A DNA stretch of 64,000 nucleotides from Bin80 sp965208025 (GTDB taxonomy: Bacteria > Bacteroidota > Rhodothermia > Rhodothermales > Bin80): contig OZ242302.1 in NCBI GenBank assembly GCA_965208025.1, forward strand, positions 1,674,001 through 1,738,000. Direction: 5' to 3'. A model generated the notes under the pieces. The model had not been told where the DNA came from. It was given only the letters and a program-made list of their open reading frames with translations, and made no database searches. The translations under genes were made by a program, and so were the position numbers. This document shows, piece by piece, positions 9,679-18,847 of this stretch (position 1 is the stretch's first letter; each line of letters opens with the position of its first letter).

Positions 9679-10206
9679 CTAAAACCAGTAGTCTCTTGAA
9701 AACGATCTGGCATACGGATGAAAATAACCGTGTCCATAAGGACCGTACCCCATCATGCCATGGTATCCGAAGGGATTCTGCCGAACCTGAAAGTTAAATT
9801 GCACCCGATTAGAGGGTTTCCAGAACAACTCGGCATTTCGCAGAAAAATTTGGGGATGTTGCGGACCAAATCCTGCTTCTCTGGCAACCTGATTCTGGGG
9901 AGAATATGCAACAGAAACATCCATTCGCGCAGCAAGTTTTGGGCTGAACTGCCAAGCCATCGTGTTGGTGTACATACCCATTGAGTATCCATTTTCTCCA
10001 AAAGATCCTGTAGACATTTCAAAGCTATGGCTCATTTGGAAGACACTTGGGTTAAAGATCTTGCTCAAAATAGCACTTACTTGATTAGATGAGCTATATA
10101 GCTTGGTTTGCGGAAACGCACTTGGAACGGAGTTTCTGAATTGGGCCTCAACTGGATATACGAGGACTGCTAAAAGTAGGAGAATTAATATTTTTCTGTT
10201 TGTCAT
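9679..10206 (-). CDS. exported protein of unknown function
   Basis: Starting at the ATG at 10206 the product is 175 aa with a Sec signal peptide (MTNRKILILLLLAVLVYPVEAQ, cleavage after VEA). The mature part contains FNPSVFQMSHSFEMSTG and alternating hydrophobic strands (MAWQFSPKLAARMDVSV), then a Gly/His/Tyr/Phe-rich tail (GYHGMMGYGPYGHGYFHPY). The strand pattern suggests a small outer-membrane-associated or beta-rich periplasmic protein. A longer frame from 10257 would put seventeen residues before the signal sequence and is less likely. It ends 22 bp before the LytR_C gene and may belong to that operon. Family not named with confidence. Confidence 0.7.
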   Translation of the reverse strand: MTNRKILILLLLAVLVYPVEAQFRNSVPSAFPQTKLYSSSNQVSAILSKIFNPSVFQMSHSFEMSTGSFGENGYSMGMYTNTMAWQFSPKLAARMDVSVAYSPQNQVAREAGFGPQHPQIFLRNAELFWKPSNRVQFNFQVRQNPFGYHGMMGYGPYGHGYFHPYARSFSRDYWF

Positions 10207-10336
10207 CAAGGCATATCTTTGGTTCGGTAAGATAAATAAAACAGCAGAAAATATCAATACTTCATGACGTAATTTTTGTTCAACCTATGCCTGTCAAGTA
10301 TCAATTTAGTTTCATCCACGCATACAACCTATACTT

Positions 10337-10645
10337 ATGAAGCCTGCCCCTTCGCAGCCAGCAGTTTCGGAAAAGGATATAGATCCACTTCGGGTACAGA
10401 TTGATGAGATTGATCAATTGCTGGTAACCCTCTTGAACAAGCGCTCTTCTTTGGCGAATCAGATTGGGCATATCAAGCAACAACTTGGGCTCCCGATTTA
10501 TATGCCTCAACGAGAAAAAGAAATTCTTGGGAATGTGATGCGCTCCAACCCGGGACCTCTGTCCTCAGAGTCGGTACGAAAGCTCTTTGAGCGTATCATT
10601 GACGAAACTCGTGCGCTTGAGCGACAGAAATACCAGTCTCCTTGA
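10337..10645 (+). CDS. chorismate mutase, AroQ class
   Basis: This monofunctional all-helical chorismate mutase converts chorismate to prephenate for phenylalanine and tyrosine synthesis. The 102-aa protein has the AroQ hallmarks: DPLRVQIDEIDQLLVTLLNKR with the first active-site Arg, ANQIGHIKQ with the conserved Lys, MPQREKEIL with a second Arg, and the C-terminal helix LFERIIDETRALE. No dehydratase, DAHP synthase or signal peptide is attached, so it acts in the cytoplasm. mltG follows 7 bp downstream and the two are probably cotranscribed, a pairing without an obvious functional link. Confidence 0.9.
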   Translation: MKPAPSQPAVSEKDIDPLRVQIDEIDQLLVTLLNKRSSLANQIGHIKQQLGLPIYMPQREKEILGNVMRSNPGPLSSESVRKLFERIIDETRALERQKYQSP

Positions 10646-10652
10646 CTACATC

Positions 10653-11690
10653 ATGGGAAAGCGCCTAGTCCTACCATCTCTGGTGGTACTTTTCATAGGA
10701 ATCGGAGCGTTTGCCTCATGGATTCTTTGGCTTCCAAATACTCCCCCTCTTGAAGATCAACGGTCATTACATCTTCCAAGGTACAGTTCTTTTTCTGACG
10801 TCGTGGACTCTCTTCAAAGCAGGGGGATAGTGAAGCATCTCTGGACTCTTCAACTTGTAGCCCACGCGACGGGATGGAAGGATCAAGTAAAAGCAGGTCA
10901 CTACCTCTTCTCATCCCCCCAATCAAATGTGACCATGTTGCAGATCCTGCGTAAAGGACTCCAAACTCCAGTATCTCTCCGAATTCCAGAGGGATCCCGA
11001 CGGGATCGGATTGCTCGTACTGCTGCTGAAAATATGGCGTTTGAACCCTATGATTTTATTGCTGCACTTCGAGACACTGCATTCGCTGCCTCATTGGGTA
11101 CCGATACACTCCATTTATTCAGTTATATGCTCCCTGAAACCTACCAATTCTATTGGCTCACCGATGCGGAGGATGTGATTCGACATGTGAAAAGAGAGTT
11201 TGATTCGACCTATGACCGTGAACTGGCATCCGAAGCGAGAAAGCGAAATCTCACTCGAGACGAAGTTGTTAGCTTGGCAGCAATTGTTGAGTGGGAGACG
11301 AATATTAATTCCGAAAAGTCTCGGGTTGCTGGGGTCTACTTAAATCGTATCCGAAAACAATGGCCCTTGCAGGCTGACCCGACTGTTCAGTATGCACTGA
11401 TTGAACTGGAAGGAAATGTGCGACGTCTACTCTACCGTGATTACCGGATCCGCCACCCCTATAATACTTACTTGTACCGAGGGCTCCCACCTGGGCCAAT
11501 CACGAATCCATCCTTATCATCTCTTAAAGCAACCGCATCGGCTGAAGAACATGACTACATGTTTTTTGTAGCAAATCCCTCTGGCGGTCACTCATTTAAT
11601 GTGGATCTCCGGGGCCACAACCGAGATGCAGCTATCCTTCGACGATACCTCGCAGAGCGTAGACGTCAACATTCCAGTGCTGGCCGCTAA
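10653..11690 (+). CDS. mltG: endolytic murein transglycosylase MltG
   Basis: MltG cleaves nascent peptidoglycan and limits glycan-strand length. The start ATG at 10653 (MGKRLVLPSLVVLF) gives an N-terminal membrane anchor of about 20 residues; the frame extends upstream into the chorismate mutase gene but without reason. The YceG domain carries the catalytic Glu in AAIVEWETN, then VAGVYLNRI, LQADPTVQYAL, the YNTYLYRGLPPGPITNPS segment and MFFVANPSGGHSFN. The usual Lys of the VEKE motif is Trp here. At 345 aa the length is normal. The catalytic domain faces the periplasm. Confidence 0.92.
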   Translation: MGKRLVLPSLVVLFIGIGAFASWILWLPNTPPLEDQRSLHLPRYSSFSDVVDSLQSRGIVKHLWTLQLVAHATGWKDQVKAGHYLFSSPQSNVTMLQILRKGLQTPVSLRIPEGSRRDRIARTAAENMAFEPYDFIAALRDTAFAASLGTDTLHLFSYMLPETYQFYWLTDAEDVIRHVKREFDSTYDRELASEARKRNLTRDEVVSLAAIVEWETNINSEKSRVAGVYLNRIRKQWPLQADPTVQYALIELEGNVRRLLYRDYRIRHPYNTYLYRGLPPGPITNPSLSSLKATASAEEHDYMFFVANPSGGHSFNVDLRGHNRDAAILRRYLAERRRQHSSAGR

Positions 11691-12952
11691 TATCTTGAAG
11701 AATATTCAGATGATCGCCTCAATTGATCGCTTCACATAGATTTGATTCAGGACATGGCACCGGCATCCAATCCGTAAGATGATACCATATAGAGCGATAT
11801 CTTTGGGTTCAGTCAGACAATCAGGGTCCGGCTCTCCTGGATTCGGACTGCTCGGTATAATTCTGTTCATCCTGGGTACGAGTTTGAGACAACTGGAGGC
11901 GAGGGCAAATGACTAGATCCCACCTTTTCCTGTTACAGACAAGGTTTATACTGGCGAATTAAATCCTATGGAGAGACCACCGATCATGTGCTCCGTCGTA
12001 TCACCCCGAAAGGCGGTGCGTGACGTAATGTTATGATCTGTCCTTCCCAATTGACAAAAAATGCCTAGTCGTTCAGCGGGTTCAGAGTATCAAGGCCATC
12101 CATTCATCCCATCACTTACTTCCACGCAGCAAGCCAGACTTGTGCTGGTGCAGAGTTCGCATCAATCGTGCTATCCCTCCATGATGAATCAGGGATGTTG
12201 ACTAGTAAAGGATGTAGTTCGTCCAGAGAGAGTATCTTCAACTTTGGACTTGGTAGAATCTGCGGAAAGACTATTAGCTCCTGCTGATTATCACTCTAAG
12301 CATTATCTGTGGTCTGCCTGCTGCTTATGTATGAGTAGCAACGGTAAAACCGATATGCTTGGTACTTCTGCCGATTGCTCATCTTGAGTCATGATCAAGG
12401 TAACCTTGCCTTGTAAAGTCATTTTAGAAATCATTGAATAGATCTGTACGACCTCCTGTAAACGAGGAATCAGGGTCAAAGTATTGATTCAACTCTATGG
12501 CTGATCACCTTATCTTATGCGAGCATCTGTCATGCCGATGAGTCTTACAATCAATTCATGTCTGGTTGGAAACTAGGCATCGCCCTGAAACGATGACACA
12601 AAATTCTATTCATATTTTGGGGATAAATTTCCCCAGCCCGACCAGACATCCCTATCATGAGTCATTACCATTATAAAGGTTGGCAAACGAAAACAGCTTC
12701 ATTGAACCTTCGTTTATGAGTCTGTGAACGTGAACTGTTATCTTTACCAAAAGAAGGATTCTTTCCAAGTGGATGATCATAAATATCTATGAACGGGCAA
12801 CTTTTAGATCACAGACTGTTCGCAAGCTATATGCCGCTTAATTCTATCGCATGTGGTCTCTCTATGTACTTGGTTTTTGGTGTCGGGATAAGTTGATAGT
12901 TACCATGGATCCTTCAACTCATTGATCTCCACGATTAAATTTCTATTCACCA
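11691..12952. other. 1.26-kb region without intact genes
   Basis: No frame on either strand reaches 60 codons with protein character. Short translated pieces such as GLYWRIKSYGETTDHVL near 11950-12000 look like fragments of a decayed coding sequence, possibly a transposase, but none is long enough to name. No RNA gene was recognised. The 3' part holds the unmapped upstream region of the SulP gene. Confidence 0.5.
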
Positions 12953-15136
12953 GTGATTACTGCTCTCTCGGGACTGTTCTCTGAACTTCGCACAGATCTC
13001 CTCTCATCAAAGCTAATCCCGGCACTTTCGTCTGGGTTAACCTCTGGTCTCGGAATTGTCGTTGCTCAGATTGCCTTTGGTAGCCTCATCTTTTTCGGCC
13101 CTCTGGAATCCTTCTCTACCCAAGGGATAGGTTTGATCCTGTTTGGAAATTTTGCTGCTTGTCTTTTGATGGCATTGACGAGCAACTACCGCGGTATCAT
13201 TGCTGGCCTTTCACCTGCACTAGTGGTCATTATGGCTTCTATTGCATCCACAATTGATGCGCCCGAAGAACAGTTATACATTACCACGGTCTGTGCACTC
13301 ATGTTCGGTGCGGTTGCCTCTGGTCTTTGCTGTCTTATGATCGGCCATTTTCGCTTAGCCCGGCTGGTGCGCTTTATCCCATACTCTGTAGCAGCAGGAT
13401 TTTTGGCAGGTATAGGGGGGAAAGTATGTCTGGCCGCTCTGACATTGATGGGAGCACAAGGACTTGGATGGACAGCTTCCTTAACGCTGGATTCAGCTCA
13501 GTTTTGGATTATTGTTCCTGGAATCATCTTTGGCGTTCTTATTTATTACAGCTTGAAACGTTGGGGGAATGTGCTGATCCTGCCAGTGGGAGCCACAATG
13601 ATCATTATTGCCTACCATATTGTCCTAAGTCATCTTGGCTTCAGCAGTCAGGAAGCGAGACAGTTAGATCTGTTACTCACCAGTACAGCAGGAGGACAAC
13701 TTTGGCCTTCGTTCCTTCCACCTGACTTCTTGGATGTTGAATGGAGAGCATTTCTGCCCCAAATCCCTCGGCTACTGACACTCATCCTCATTGCACTGAT
13801 CTGTGTCATTCTGGGGATTGCAGGGCTCGAACTTGCAGTCAATAAGGAGATAGATTGGAATGTGGAGTTCAAGGCAACTGGATATGCCACCTTGTTTGCT
13901 GGAACTTTTGGAGGAACGGTCTCATCAACAATTCTCTCTGGCTCCGTGCGCAGCAAGTTATTGGGGGCCGAGACTCGTCTGGTAGGCATCACTGCATCTA
14001 TCGTGATGGGGAGTGTCTTGGTCTTTGGAGACAAAATTTTAGAAATCCTTCCAACTGCATTGATTGGGGGCATTCTAATCTTTTCGGGAATCGCCCTTGT
14101 GAGTCAGGGGTTATTGCAGAACTACAAACGCCTTCCAAGTGCAGAGTTTGGCGTCATCCTTGTGATCTCTCTGACGATCATCTTCGCGGGCCTCGTTGAA
14201 GGAGTGATCGCTGGGATGGTCATTATGCTTGTGTTTTTCGCGGTCCGCCTCAGTCGTGTAGACCCTATTGAAGATCAGTTCACTGTACGTGAGCGGCGCG
14301 GCAACAAAGCTCGCACCGTTCCTGACCGTGCAATATTGCTTCGGGACGGTGACCGCGTGAAAATATACAGACTGCGTGGCTATATCTTCTTCGGAAGTAT
14401 CGGCATGCTCATGAGTCAACTTAAAACGACTCTTAAGGAAGATCCCAAGCCTTTATGTCTCATGCTAGACTTCTCTGGTGTCGCTGGTCTGGATTTCTCC
14501 GCCACCAGTGAACTCTCTCGGTTCCTACAAAGGGCGACCGAGAGTGAGGTCATCTTCATCTTAAGCGGTGTATCCGAGCAGTTACAGTCTGCATTTCAGC
14601 GTGTCCTTCCGCCGAAAATTTATTCAAAATTGAGATTTGAGGCAAATGAAAACCAGGCTTTGGAGCAGTGTGAAGATGCTGTTCTAACGGTATGGAAAAA
14701 TAATTTGGAAGTATCCCCTGGGCGGCGTACCTCATTACTTGATCATGCCATGGATGACCTTGAATCCCATCTCGAGCGACAGATCCATTTTGAAGATCTA
14801 ATGGAAGATCTGCGTGAATGGCTTACCCCCCAATCATATGTCGCGAATGAGTCAATTTCCATTGGTCATGACCTTCAACTGCTTATCTCTGGTAGAGCAT
14901 CCGTCTATCATCAATCTGGGAAACGCCTCCAGCAGTTTAGCCCAGGAGATGCCATCCGATCAATCTCTACCTCTGAAAACGATTCTGCTTCTGTTGTGGC
15001 AGATACGGCCTGTCAGACTCTGATCATGACAGTCGACACGCAGAATTGGCTGGAAGAAAATAGAATGGACGTTACGCTCAAACTCTACCGATACTTACTC
15101 AATGATCATTTAGGACGGCAGGCTCAGGTCACCTAA
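12953..15136 (+). CDS. SulP anion transporter with STAS and cyclic-nucleotide-type domains
   Basis: A 727-aa SLC26/SulP-family permease. Residues 1 to about 440 contain the membrane domain: repeated hydrophobic segments, ALTSNYRGIIAGLSPALVV, and PVGATMIII. A STAS domain follows at about 462-560 (YRLRGYIFFGSIGML, LCLMLDFSGVAGLDFSATSEL), the usual cytoplasmic regulator of these carriers. Residues about 600-720 form a cNMP-binding-like beta-roll (ANESISIGHDLQLLISGRASVY, LQQFSPGDAIRSISTSE) that lacks the phosphate-binding Arg motif, so nucleotide binding is doubtful. Substrate could be sulfate, bicarbonate or another anion; the sequence does not decide. Start is GTG at 12953. It stands alone between two gene-poor stretches. 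Confidence 0.85.
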   Translation: MITALSGLFSELRTDLLSSKLIPALSSGLTSGLGIVVAQIAFGSLIFFGPLESFSTQGIGLILFGNFAACLLMALTSNYRGIIAGLSPALVVIMASIASTIDAPEEQLYITTVCALMFGAVASGLCCLMIGHFRLARLVRFIPYSVAAGFLAGIGGKVCLAALTLMGAQGLGWTASLTLDSAQFWIIVPGIIFGVLIYYSLKRWGNVLILPVGATMIIIAYHIVLSHLGFSSQEARQLDLLLTSTAGGQLWPSFLPPDFLDVEWRAFLPQIPRLLTLILIALICVILGIAGLELAVNKEIDWNVEFKATGYATLFAGTFGGTVSSTILSGSVRSKLLGAETRLVGITASIVMGSVLVFGDKILEILPTALIGGILIFSGIALVSQGLLQNYKRLPSAEFGVILVISLTIIFAGLVEGVIAGMVIMLVFFAVRLSRVDPIEDQFTVRERRGNKARTVPDRAILLRDGDRVKIYRLRGYIFFGSIGMLMSQLKTTLKEDPKPLCLMLDFSGVAGLDFSATSELSRFLQRATESEVIFILSGVSEQLQSAFQRVLPPKIYSKLRFEANENQALEQCEDAVLTVWKNNLEVSPGRRTSLLDHAMDDLESHLERQIHFEDLMEDLREWLTPQSYVANESISIGHDLQLLISGRASVYHQSGKRLQQFSPGDAIRSISTSENDSASVVADTACQTLIMTVDTQNWLEENRMDVTLKLYRYLLNDHLGRQAQVT

Positions 15137-15539
15137 CGTAAGTCTGATTTGAACATCAAGCAAGAGAACCCGAGTGATTAGGACTGAACAACCTTTTGAT
15201 GTTCTGGATTGATTGGTAATTTAACACCAATCTGCAAGGCTGAATTTAGATGGGTAGTCTAGTTGTGTGGCGACCGCATCAACAGACCCGAGGGCTACCC
15301 GAATCAGGGCGAATCATTACGGCCCAGTTTGATACGATCGCCAACAAACCATGCCTGTGAGGGACTAGTTAAGCGATATTTCATCTGCAACATCAAACTA
15401 TTCAATTTTTATTCTTAACGCTTATTTTGTCTGCGGATTTACCTACTATTGGTAAAGATTCATCCCAACCCAAGTTCGCCATTTTTTAGTGCCAATAAGT
15501 TAAGAACTCCCATTTAATCTCCTGTTTAGGACTATTTTC
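15137..15539. other. 403-bp intergenic region with an IS-end-like repeat
   Basis: No gene is visible. The only recognisable element is the dispersed repeat at 15469-15504, listed separately; the rest may be remains of the element it terminated. Confidence 0.45.
15469..15504 (-). repeat. dispersed 36-bp IS-end-like repeat, copy 1
   Basis: Read on the minus strand this contains ggcactaaaaaatggcgaac followed by ttggg, nearly identical to 56349-56382 (plus strand) and similar to about 55984-56007. Repeated occurrence next to debris suggests the terminal sequence of a transposable element whose body is not intact here. Confidence 0.55.
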
Positions 15540-16066
15540 TTGTTGGTCAATGAGTTGAAACAGCCCCTTTCTCCTGAGATGATGATGGTCTATATAGGTT
15601 CATCTACGTGTGGATACTGTAATGACAGTGAGTTTCCTGCTCAAATTGAGGCAATAAAATTAGGTCACAGAACAAGGCAATTGAGCGGCAGCTTCATTTT
15701 ACCACGGCTGGGATATCTATTGATTGGTCAACTTCGGAAGGAATTCAACATCTGGAAAAATTCGGGCTTTTTGATGAAATCGTGACTGGGCGTAAATGGA
15801 AGGGAATAGGTGCTCATCTGTTCTTTTCAAAGATGCCAAGCATTTCTGCTACTCCTCAAGTTCTAGTAATTGGCCGTAGCCCAACACTTATTGATGATAC
15901 AGATTACAGACCGATCTTCAAGGAGAAATTAATTTACAGGATTGTAGGTCGATTTCCCATTGAAAATTGGGTTAATCGTGGTTTACCTCTTCCGCAGGAT
16001 ATTCTTGACGAATTCGGGCAAGAATCTACATCACCTCGTGTAAGAATTTTGCCGAGTGACGGGTAA
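15540..16066 (+). pseudogene. thioredoxin-fold protein gene broken by one frameshift
   Basis: The first half (start TTG 15540 or ATG 15579) encodes MMMVYIGSSTCGYCNDSEF, a thioredoxin-like strand with a CGYC redox motif. Around 15660-15680 the coding potential moves by one base: the other frame reads AIERQLHFTTAGISIDWS, then EGIQHLEKFGLFDEIVTGR, and continues unbroken to WVNRGLPLPQDILDEFGQE at 16066. The reconstructed product would be about 170 aa. Its second half contains PQVLVIGR, the cis-Pro strand of a thioredoxin fold. I recall uncharacterised relatives in Rhodothermia and Gemmatimonadota. The single shift means either recent inactivation, a sequencing error, or programmed frameshifting; no slippery heptamer is obvious. 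Confidence 0.7.
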
Positions 16067-16260
16067 CACCCTTAACCTTTCCTCGGAGACTCCCACCAAC
16101 GGGATTTCGTTTATCAAACTAAGCTTTGCGGCAACAATTTCCACTATGCCCAAAAATTCTCGAAATCAAATTTCTGTTCTTTAAAGGCATATTCACTTGG
16201 GCCAATAGATTCCAGCCCTGAATTCTCTGGATTCGGTTTGATGCGTGAAAGGGGCATCCA

Positions 16261-16779
16261 TTATCTGGGGGAGGGTTCCAAGCTTGAGCGCCTCCAGATT
16301 GGTACGGTGGAACATGGCTCCCCAAACATTACTTTGCGAGCCACCTTCTGAAGCATACCCATTGCCTTCGTGTACGCACTTTCGGGTACAATTCCTGATC
16401 CACACCCTTTGACCACAACAATCCTGTCCATGAATTGATTCCAATCCTCCGCTTCCAGAGCCAGCGTATACTGCTCTCGGATTATATCCTCCGAACGTCC
16501 CATCGTAATACTCCGTGCATGATCAAGTGACGCCGAAATCAACATATAAGCCCACATAGGGACGAGTGCTTCTGTGCTACAATAAAGCGCAACATGTACA
16601 TCACGAAATTCTTCCCAATCATAGGCTCCGACCTTCTTGCGAAAAGACTTCTCACGCAGGAGGATTTGCTGTTCAAGGAATTGGGCTATGTCAAATTCCT
16701 TAATTTCATTCGGTGTCCAAAGTAGTTCTAAATCATATACTATGACGTCGCTTTGGGCCACACGGTTTACGACTTCCAT
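16261..16779 (-). CDS. DUF2480 family protein
   Basis: The 172-aa product matches the DUF2480 family found across Bacteroidota: MEVVNRVAQSDVIVYDLE at the start, ILLREKSFR, DVHVALYCSTEALVPMWAYML, then VVVKGCGSGIVPESAY and VMFGEPCSTVPIWRR. Conserved cysteines occur in YCSTEA, KGCGSG and EPCSTV. Function is unknown; in related genomes the family often sits in suf iron-sulfur clusters, and here it begins 5 bp after a cysteine desulfurase gene. A role in Fe-S or sulfur metabolism is an inference from this context. Cytoplasmic, no membrane segments. Confidence 0.85.
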   Translation of the reverse strand: MEVVNRVAQSDVIVYDLELLWTPNEIKEFDIAQFLEQQILLREKSFRKKVGAYDWEEFRDVHVALYCSTEALVPMWAYMLISASLDHARSITMGRSEDIIREQYTLALEAEDWNQFMDRIVVVKGCGSGIVPESAYTKAMGMLQKVARKVMFGEPCSTVPIWRRSSLEPSPR

Positions 16780-16784
16780 CCGTT

Positions 16785-17930
16785 TTATTCAGTTTTTTTG
16801 TACAGTTGATTCACGGCTTCAATAATTCTCTCAGATGCAGTACGAACATCTTGTTCGGTGGTGGGACGTCCCAAACTGATTCGCAGGGTCTGGCTAGCTA
16901 AATCGGAGTTCACTCCCATTGCGGTGAGTACCTGACTAGGCGTATACTTCCCAGATCCACACGCACTTCCAGTGCCAACTGCTAGGGTGCGAATTGACAA
17001 CAACAGTCTCTCCAAATTCAAATGATGGAATGATATACTAGATGTCTGGCAAAGTCTTTGAGCACCCGTACCGTGAATGGACATATTAAGTCCTGCTTCA
17101 ATCAAGGTGTGCTCAAATTTGTCTCTTAAATTCGAAAGACGTTCTTGGTCTTGCTCATACTCAAGGTTTGCTAATCGGAAAGCTTCGCCCATTCCGACAA
17201 TTCCTGTAACATTGTGGGTCCCACCTCGCCAGCCTCTCTCCTGCCCCCCCCCCTCAATTAAGGGTGCACATCGAACGCGACTACGAACAAACATTCCTCC
17301 TACCCCTTTGGGACCATAGACCTTGTGTGCACAACAAACCAGAATATCTACATTCTCCACCGACACCGATAATTTTCCAATCGCTTGGGTCGCATCGGTC
17401 ATGAATAGAATTTCTCTCTCTTGAACTATTTTTCCAATCTCTGAAATTGGTTGAATGACCCCCGTCTCGTTATTGGCCCACATCACGCTAACTAAGACCG
17501 TTTCATCTGTGAGACTATCTTTCAGGAGGTCTAAATCTAAAAGTCCATTGGAGTCAACTGGCAGGTAAGTTACTCTCCATCCATTCTGTTCCATGTATTG
17601 ACAGGCGCGGGTTACCGCACTGTGCTCGGTCCGCACGGTTACTATGTGTCTGCCGCGGTGGGAGAGCATTGCCGACAAGCTCTTTACTGCAGTATTGATC
17701 CCCTCCGTCGCACCACTCGTGAATGTCACTTCACTCGGTCGACATGCACCAATGCACTCTGCTACCTCTATCCGCGCTTTCTCAACTGCGGCACTTGCAG
17801 CCCATCCGTACATGTGTGCTTGACTTGAAGGATTCCCATATTGCTCTGTGAAGAAGGGCATCATCCTGTCAAGAACGCGGGGATCAACCGGCGTCGTTGC
17901 ATTATAGTCCAAGTAGATAGCCGCAGACAT
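16785..17930 (-). CDS. cysteine desulfurase (NifS/IscS-type)
   Basis: This PLP enzyme takes sulfur from cysteine and passes it as persulfide to Fe-S scaffold or tRNA-thiolation partners. The 381-aa sequence shows YLDYNATTPVDPRV at the N-terminus, SGATEGINTAV, VMWANNETGVIQP and TDATQAIGK. The PLP-Lys is in CCAHKVYGPKGVGG, and the catalytic Cys in GTGSACGSGKYTPSQVL on a long mobile loop typical of the class I (IscS/NifS) type. A poly-C run encodes GGGQERGWRGGTHN. DUF2480 follows in the same operon; no scaffold gene is in the window, so the acceptor is unknown. Confidence 0.92.
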   Translation of the reverse strand: MSAAIYLDYNATTPVDPRVLDRMMPFFTEQYGNPSSQAHMYGWAASAAVEKARIEVAECIGACRPSEVTFTSGATEGINTAVKSLSAMLSHRGRHIVTVRTEHSAVTRACQYMEQNGWRVTYLPVDSNGLLDLDLLKDSLTDETVLVSVMWANNETGVIQPISEIGKIVQEREILFMTDATQAIGKLSVSVENVDILVCCAHKVYGPKGVGGMFVRSRVRCAPLIEGGGQERGWRGGTHNVTGIVGMGEAFRLANLEYEQDQERLSNLRDKFEHTLIEAGLNMSIHGTGAQRLCQTSSISFHHLNLERLLLSIRTLAVGTGSACGSGKYTPSQVLTAMGVNSDLASQTLRISLGRPTTEQDVRTASERIIEAVNQLYKKTE

Positions 17931-18048
17931 GACGAAAAAATATCCAAGATTATTTGCACGAAAAAGGCGAATTTCCGTTCCACAGGGACAGAAAAGGTCA
18001 ACAGTTGTAGGGGCAACCTACGGAACTGTGCAAAGTAATACCGTTCAT

Positions 18049-18121
18049 GCCGCGTTCGTCTAGGGGTCCAGGACGCCGGCCTCTCACGCCGGTAACACGG
18101 GTTCAAATCCCGTACGCGGTA
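18049..18121 (+). tRNA. tRNA-Glu (anticodon CTC)
   Basis: A complete cloverleaf: acceptor stem GCCGCGT/ACGCGGT, D-arm with TCGTCTAGGGGTCCAGGA, anticodon stem CCGGC/GCCGG around loop CTCTCAC giving anticodon CTC (reads GAG), and T-stem ACGGG/CCCGT with TTCAAAT loop. The discriminator is A; bases after it are CCC, so the CCA end is not encoded. It lies on the plus strand between the start of the cysteine desulfurase gene and the end of clpP, both on the minus strand. Confidence 0.95.
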
Positions 18122-18123
18122 CC

Positions 18124-18807
18124 CTATTTTTCTTCTGGCAGTTCCTGCGGAACAAGAATATTATCAATCAGCCCATACTTCTTGGCCTCTTTGGCACTCA
18201 ACCAATAATCTCTATCTGCATCTTTGGAAATCGTATCGGTATCCTGTCCTGTGTGGGTTGCCAAGATCTCGTATAGACGCTGTTTGAGCCATAAAATTTC
18301 CCGCGCCTGAATCTCAATGTCAGATGCCTGCCCCTGAGCTCCTCCCAATGGCTGGTGGAGCATAATGCGGGAGTTCGGCAGAGCTGCACGATGGTCTTTA
18401 CTGCCAGAGGCCAAGAGCACAGACCCCAGCGACGCAGCCAATCCGACGCAAATAGTTGCAACAGGGCAGGACACATACTGAATCGTATCATAAACACCAA
18501 GTCCACTGTAAACCATACCGCCAGGGGAATTGATATAGATATTAATGTCTCGCTCAGGATCTTCGCTTGTCAGGTAGAGCAATTGGGCGACCGCTAGATT
18601 TGCCACGACATCATTGATCGGAGTGCCAAGAATAATGATGCGCTCCTTGAGCAGGCGACTGAAGATATCGTAAGCGCGCTCCCCTCGGGATGTCTGTTCA
18701 ACCACCATTGGAACTAGGTTTCCAATGGGTTGATCGCCGAGCCCCTTACTGTAAATACTCTCTGGAAGCTGGAGACTTTTGGAAAATTTGACAAAGTCGT
18801 TTACCAT
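18124..18807 (-). CDS. clpP: ATP-dependent Clp protease proteolytic subunit ClpP
   Basis: ClpP forms the 14-subunit proteolytic chamber that degrades proteins fed by ClpX or ClpA/C. The catalytic triad is intact: Ser in CVGLAASLGSVLL, His in SRIMLHQPLGG, Asp in DADRDYWLSAKEA. INSPGGMVYSGLGVYDT is the conserved oligomer-face region. The 227-aa length includes an N-terminal extension likely removed as a propeptide. It lies 40 bp downstream of tig on the same strand, the common tig-clpP order; clpX is not in the window. Confidence 0.95.
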   Translation of the reverse strand: MVNDFVKFSKSLQLPESIYSKGLGDQPIGNLVPMVVEQTSRGERAYDIFSRLLKERIIILGTPINDVVANLAVAQLLYLTSEDPERDINIYINSPGGMVYSGLGVYDTIQYVSCPVATICVGLAASLGSVLLASGSKDHRAALPNSRIMLHQPLGGAQGQASDIEIQAREILWLKQRLYEILATHTGQDTDTISKDADRDYWLSAKEAKKYGLIDNILVPQELPEEK

Positions 18808-18847
18808 AATAACAAAACTCCGAATTTAATTTCAAAAAACTGATAGA

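Noticed and set aside
13648..14073. Long antisense frames within SulP, PKS, carB and the propeller gene
   Set aside because: These are shadows of strongly coding frames on the opposite strand, with no motifs of their own.
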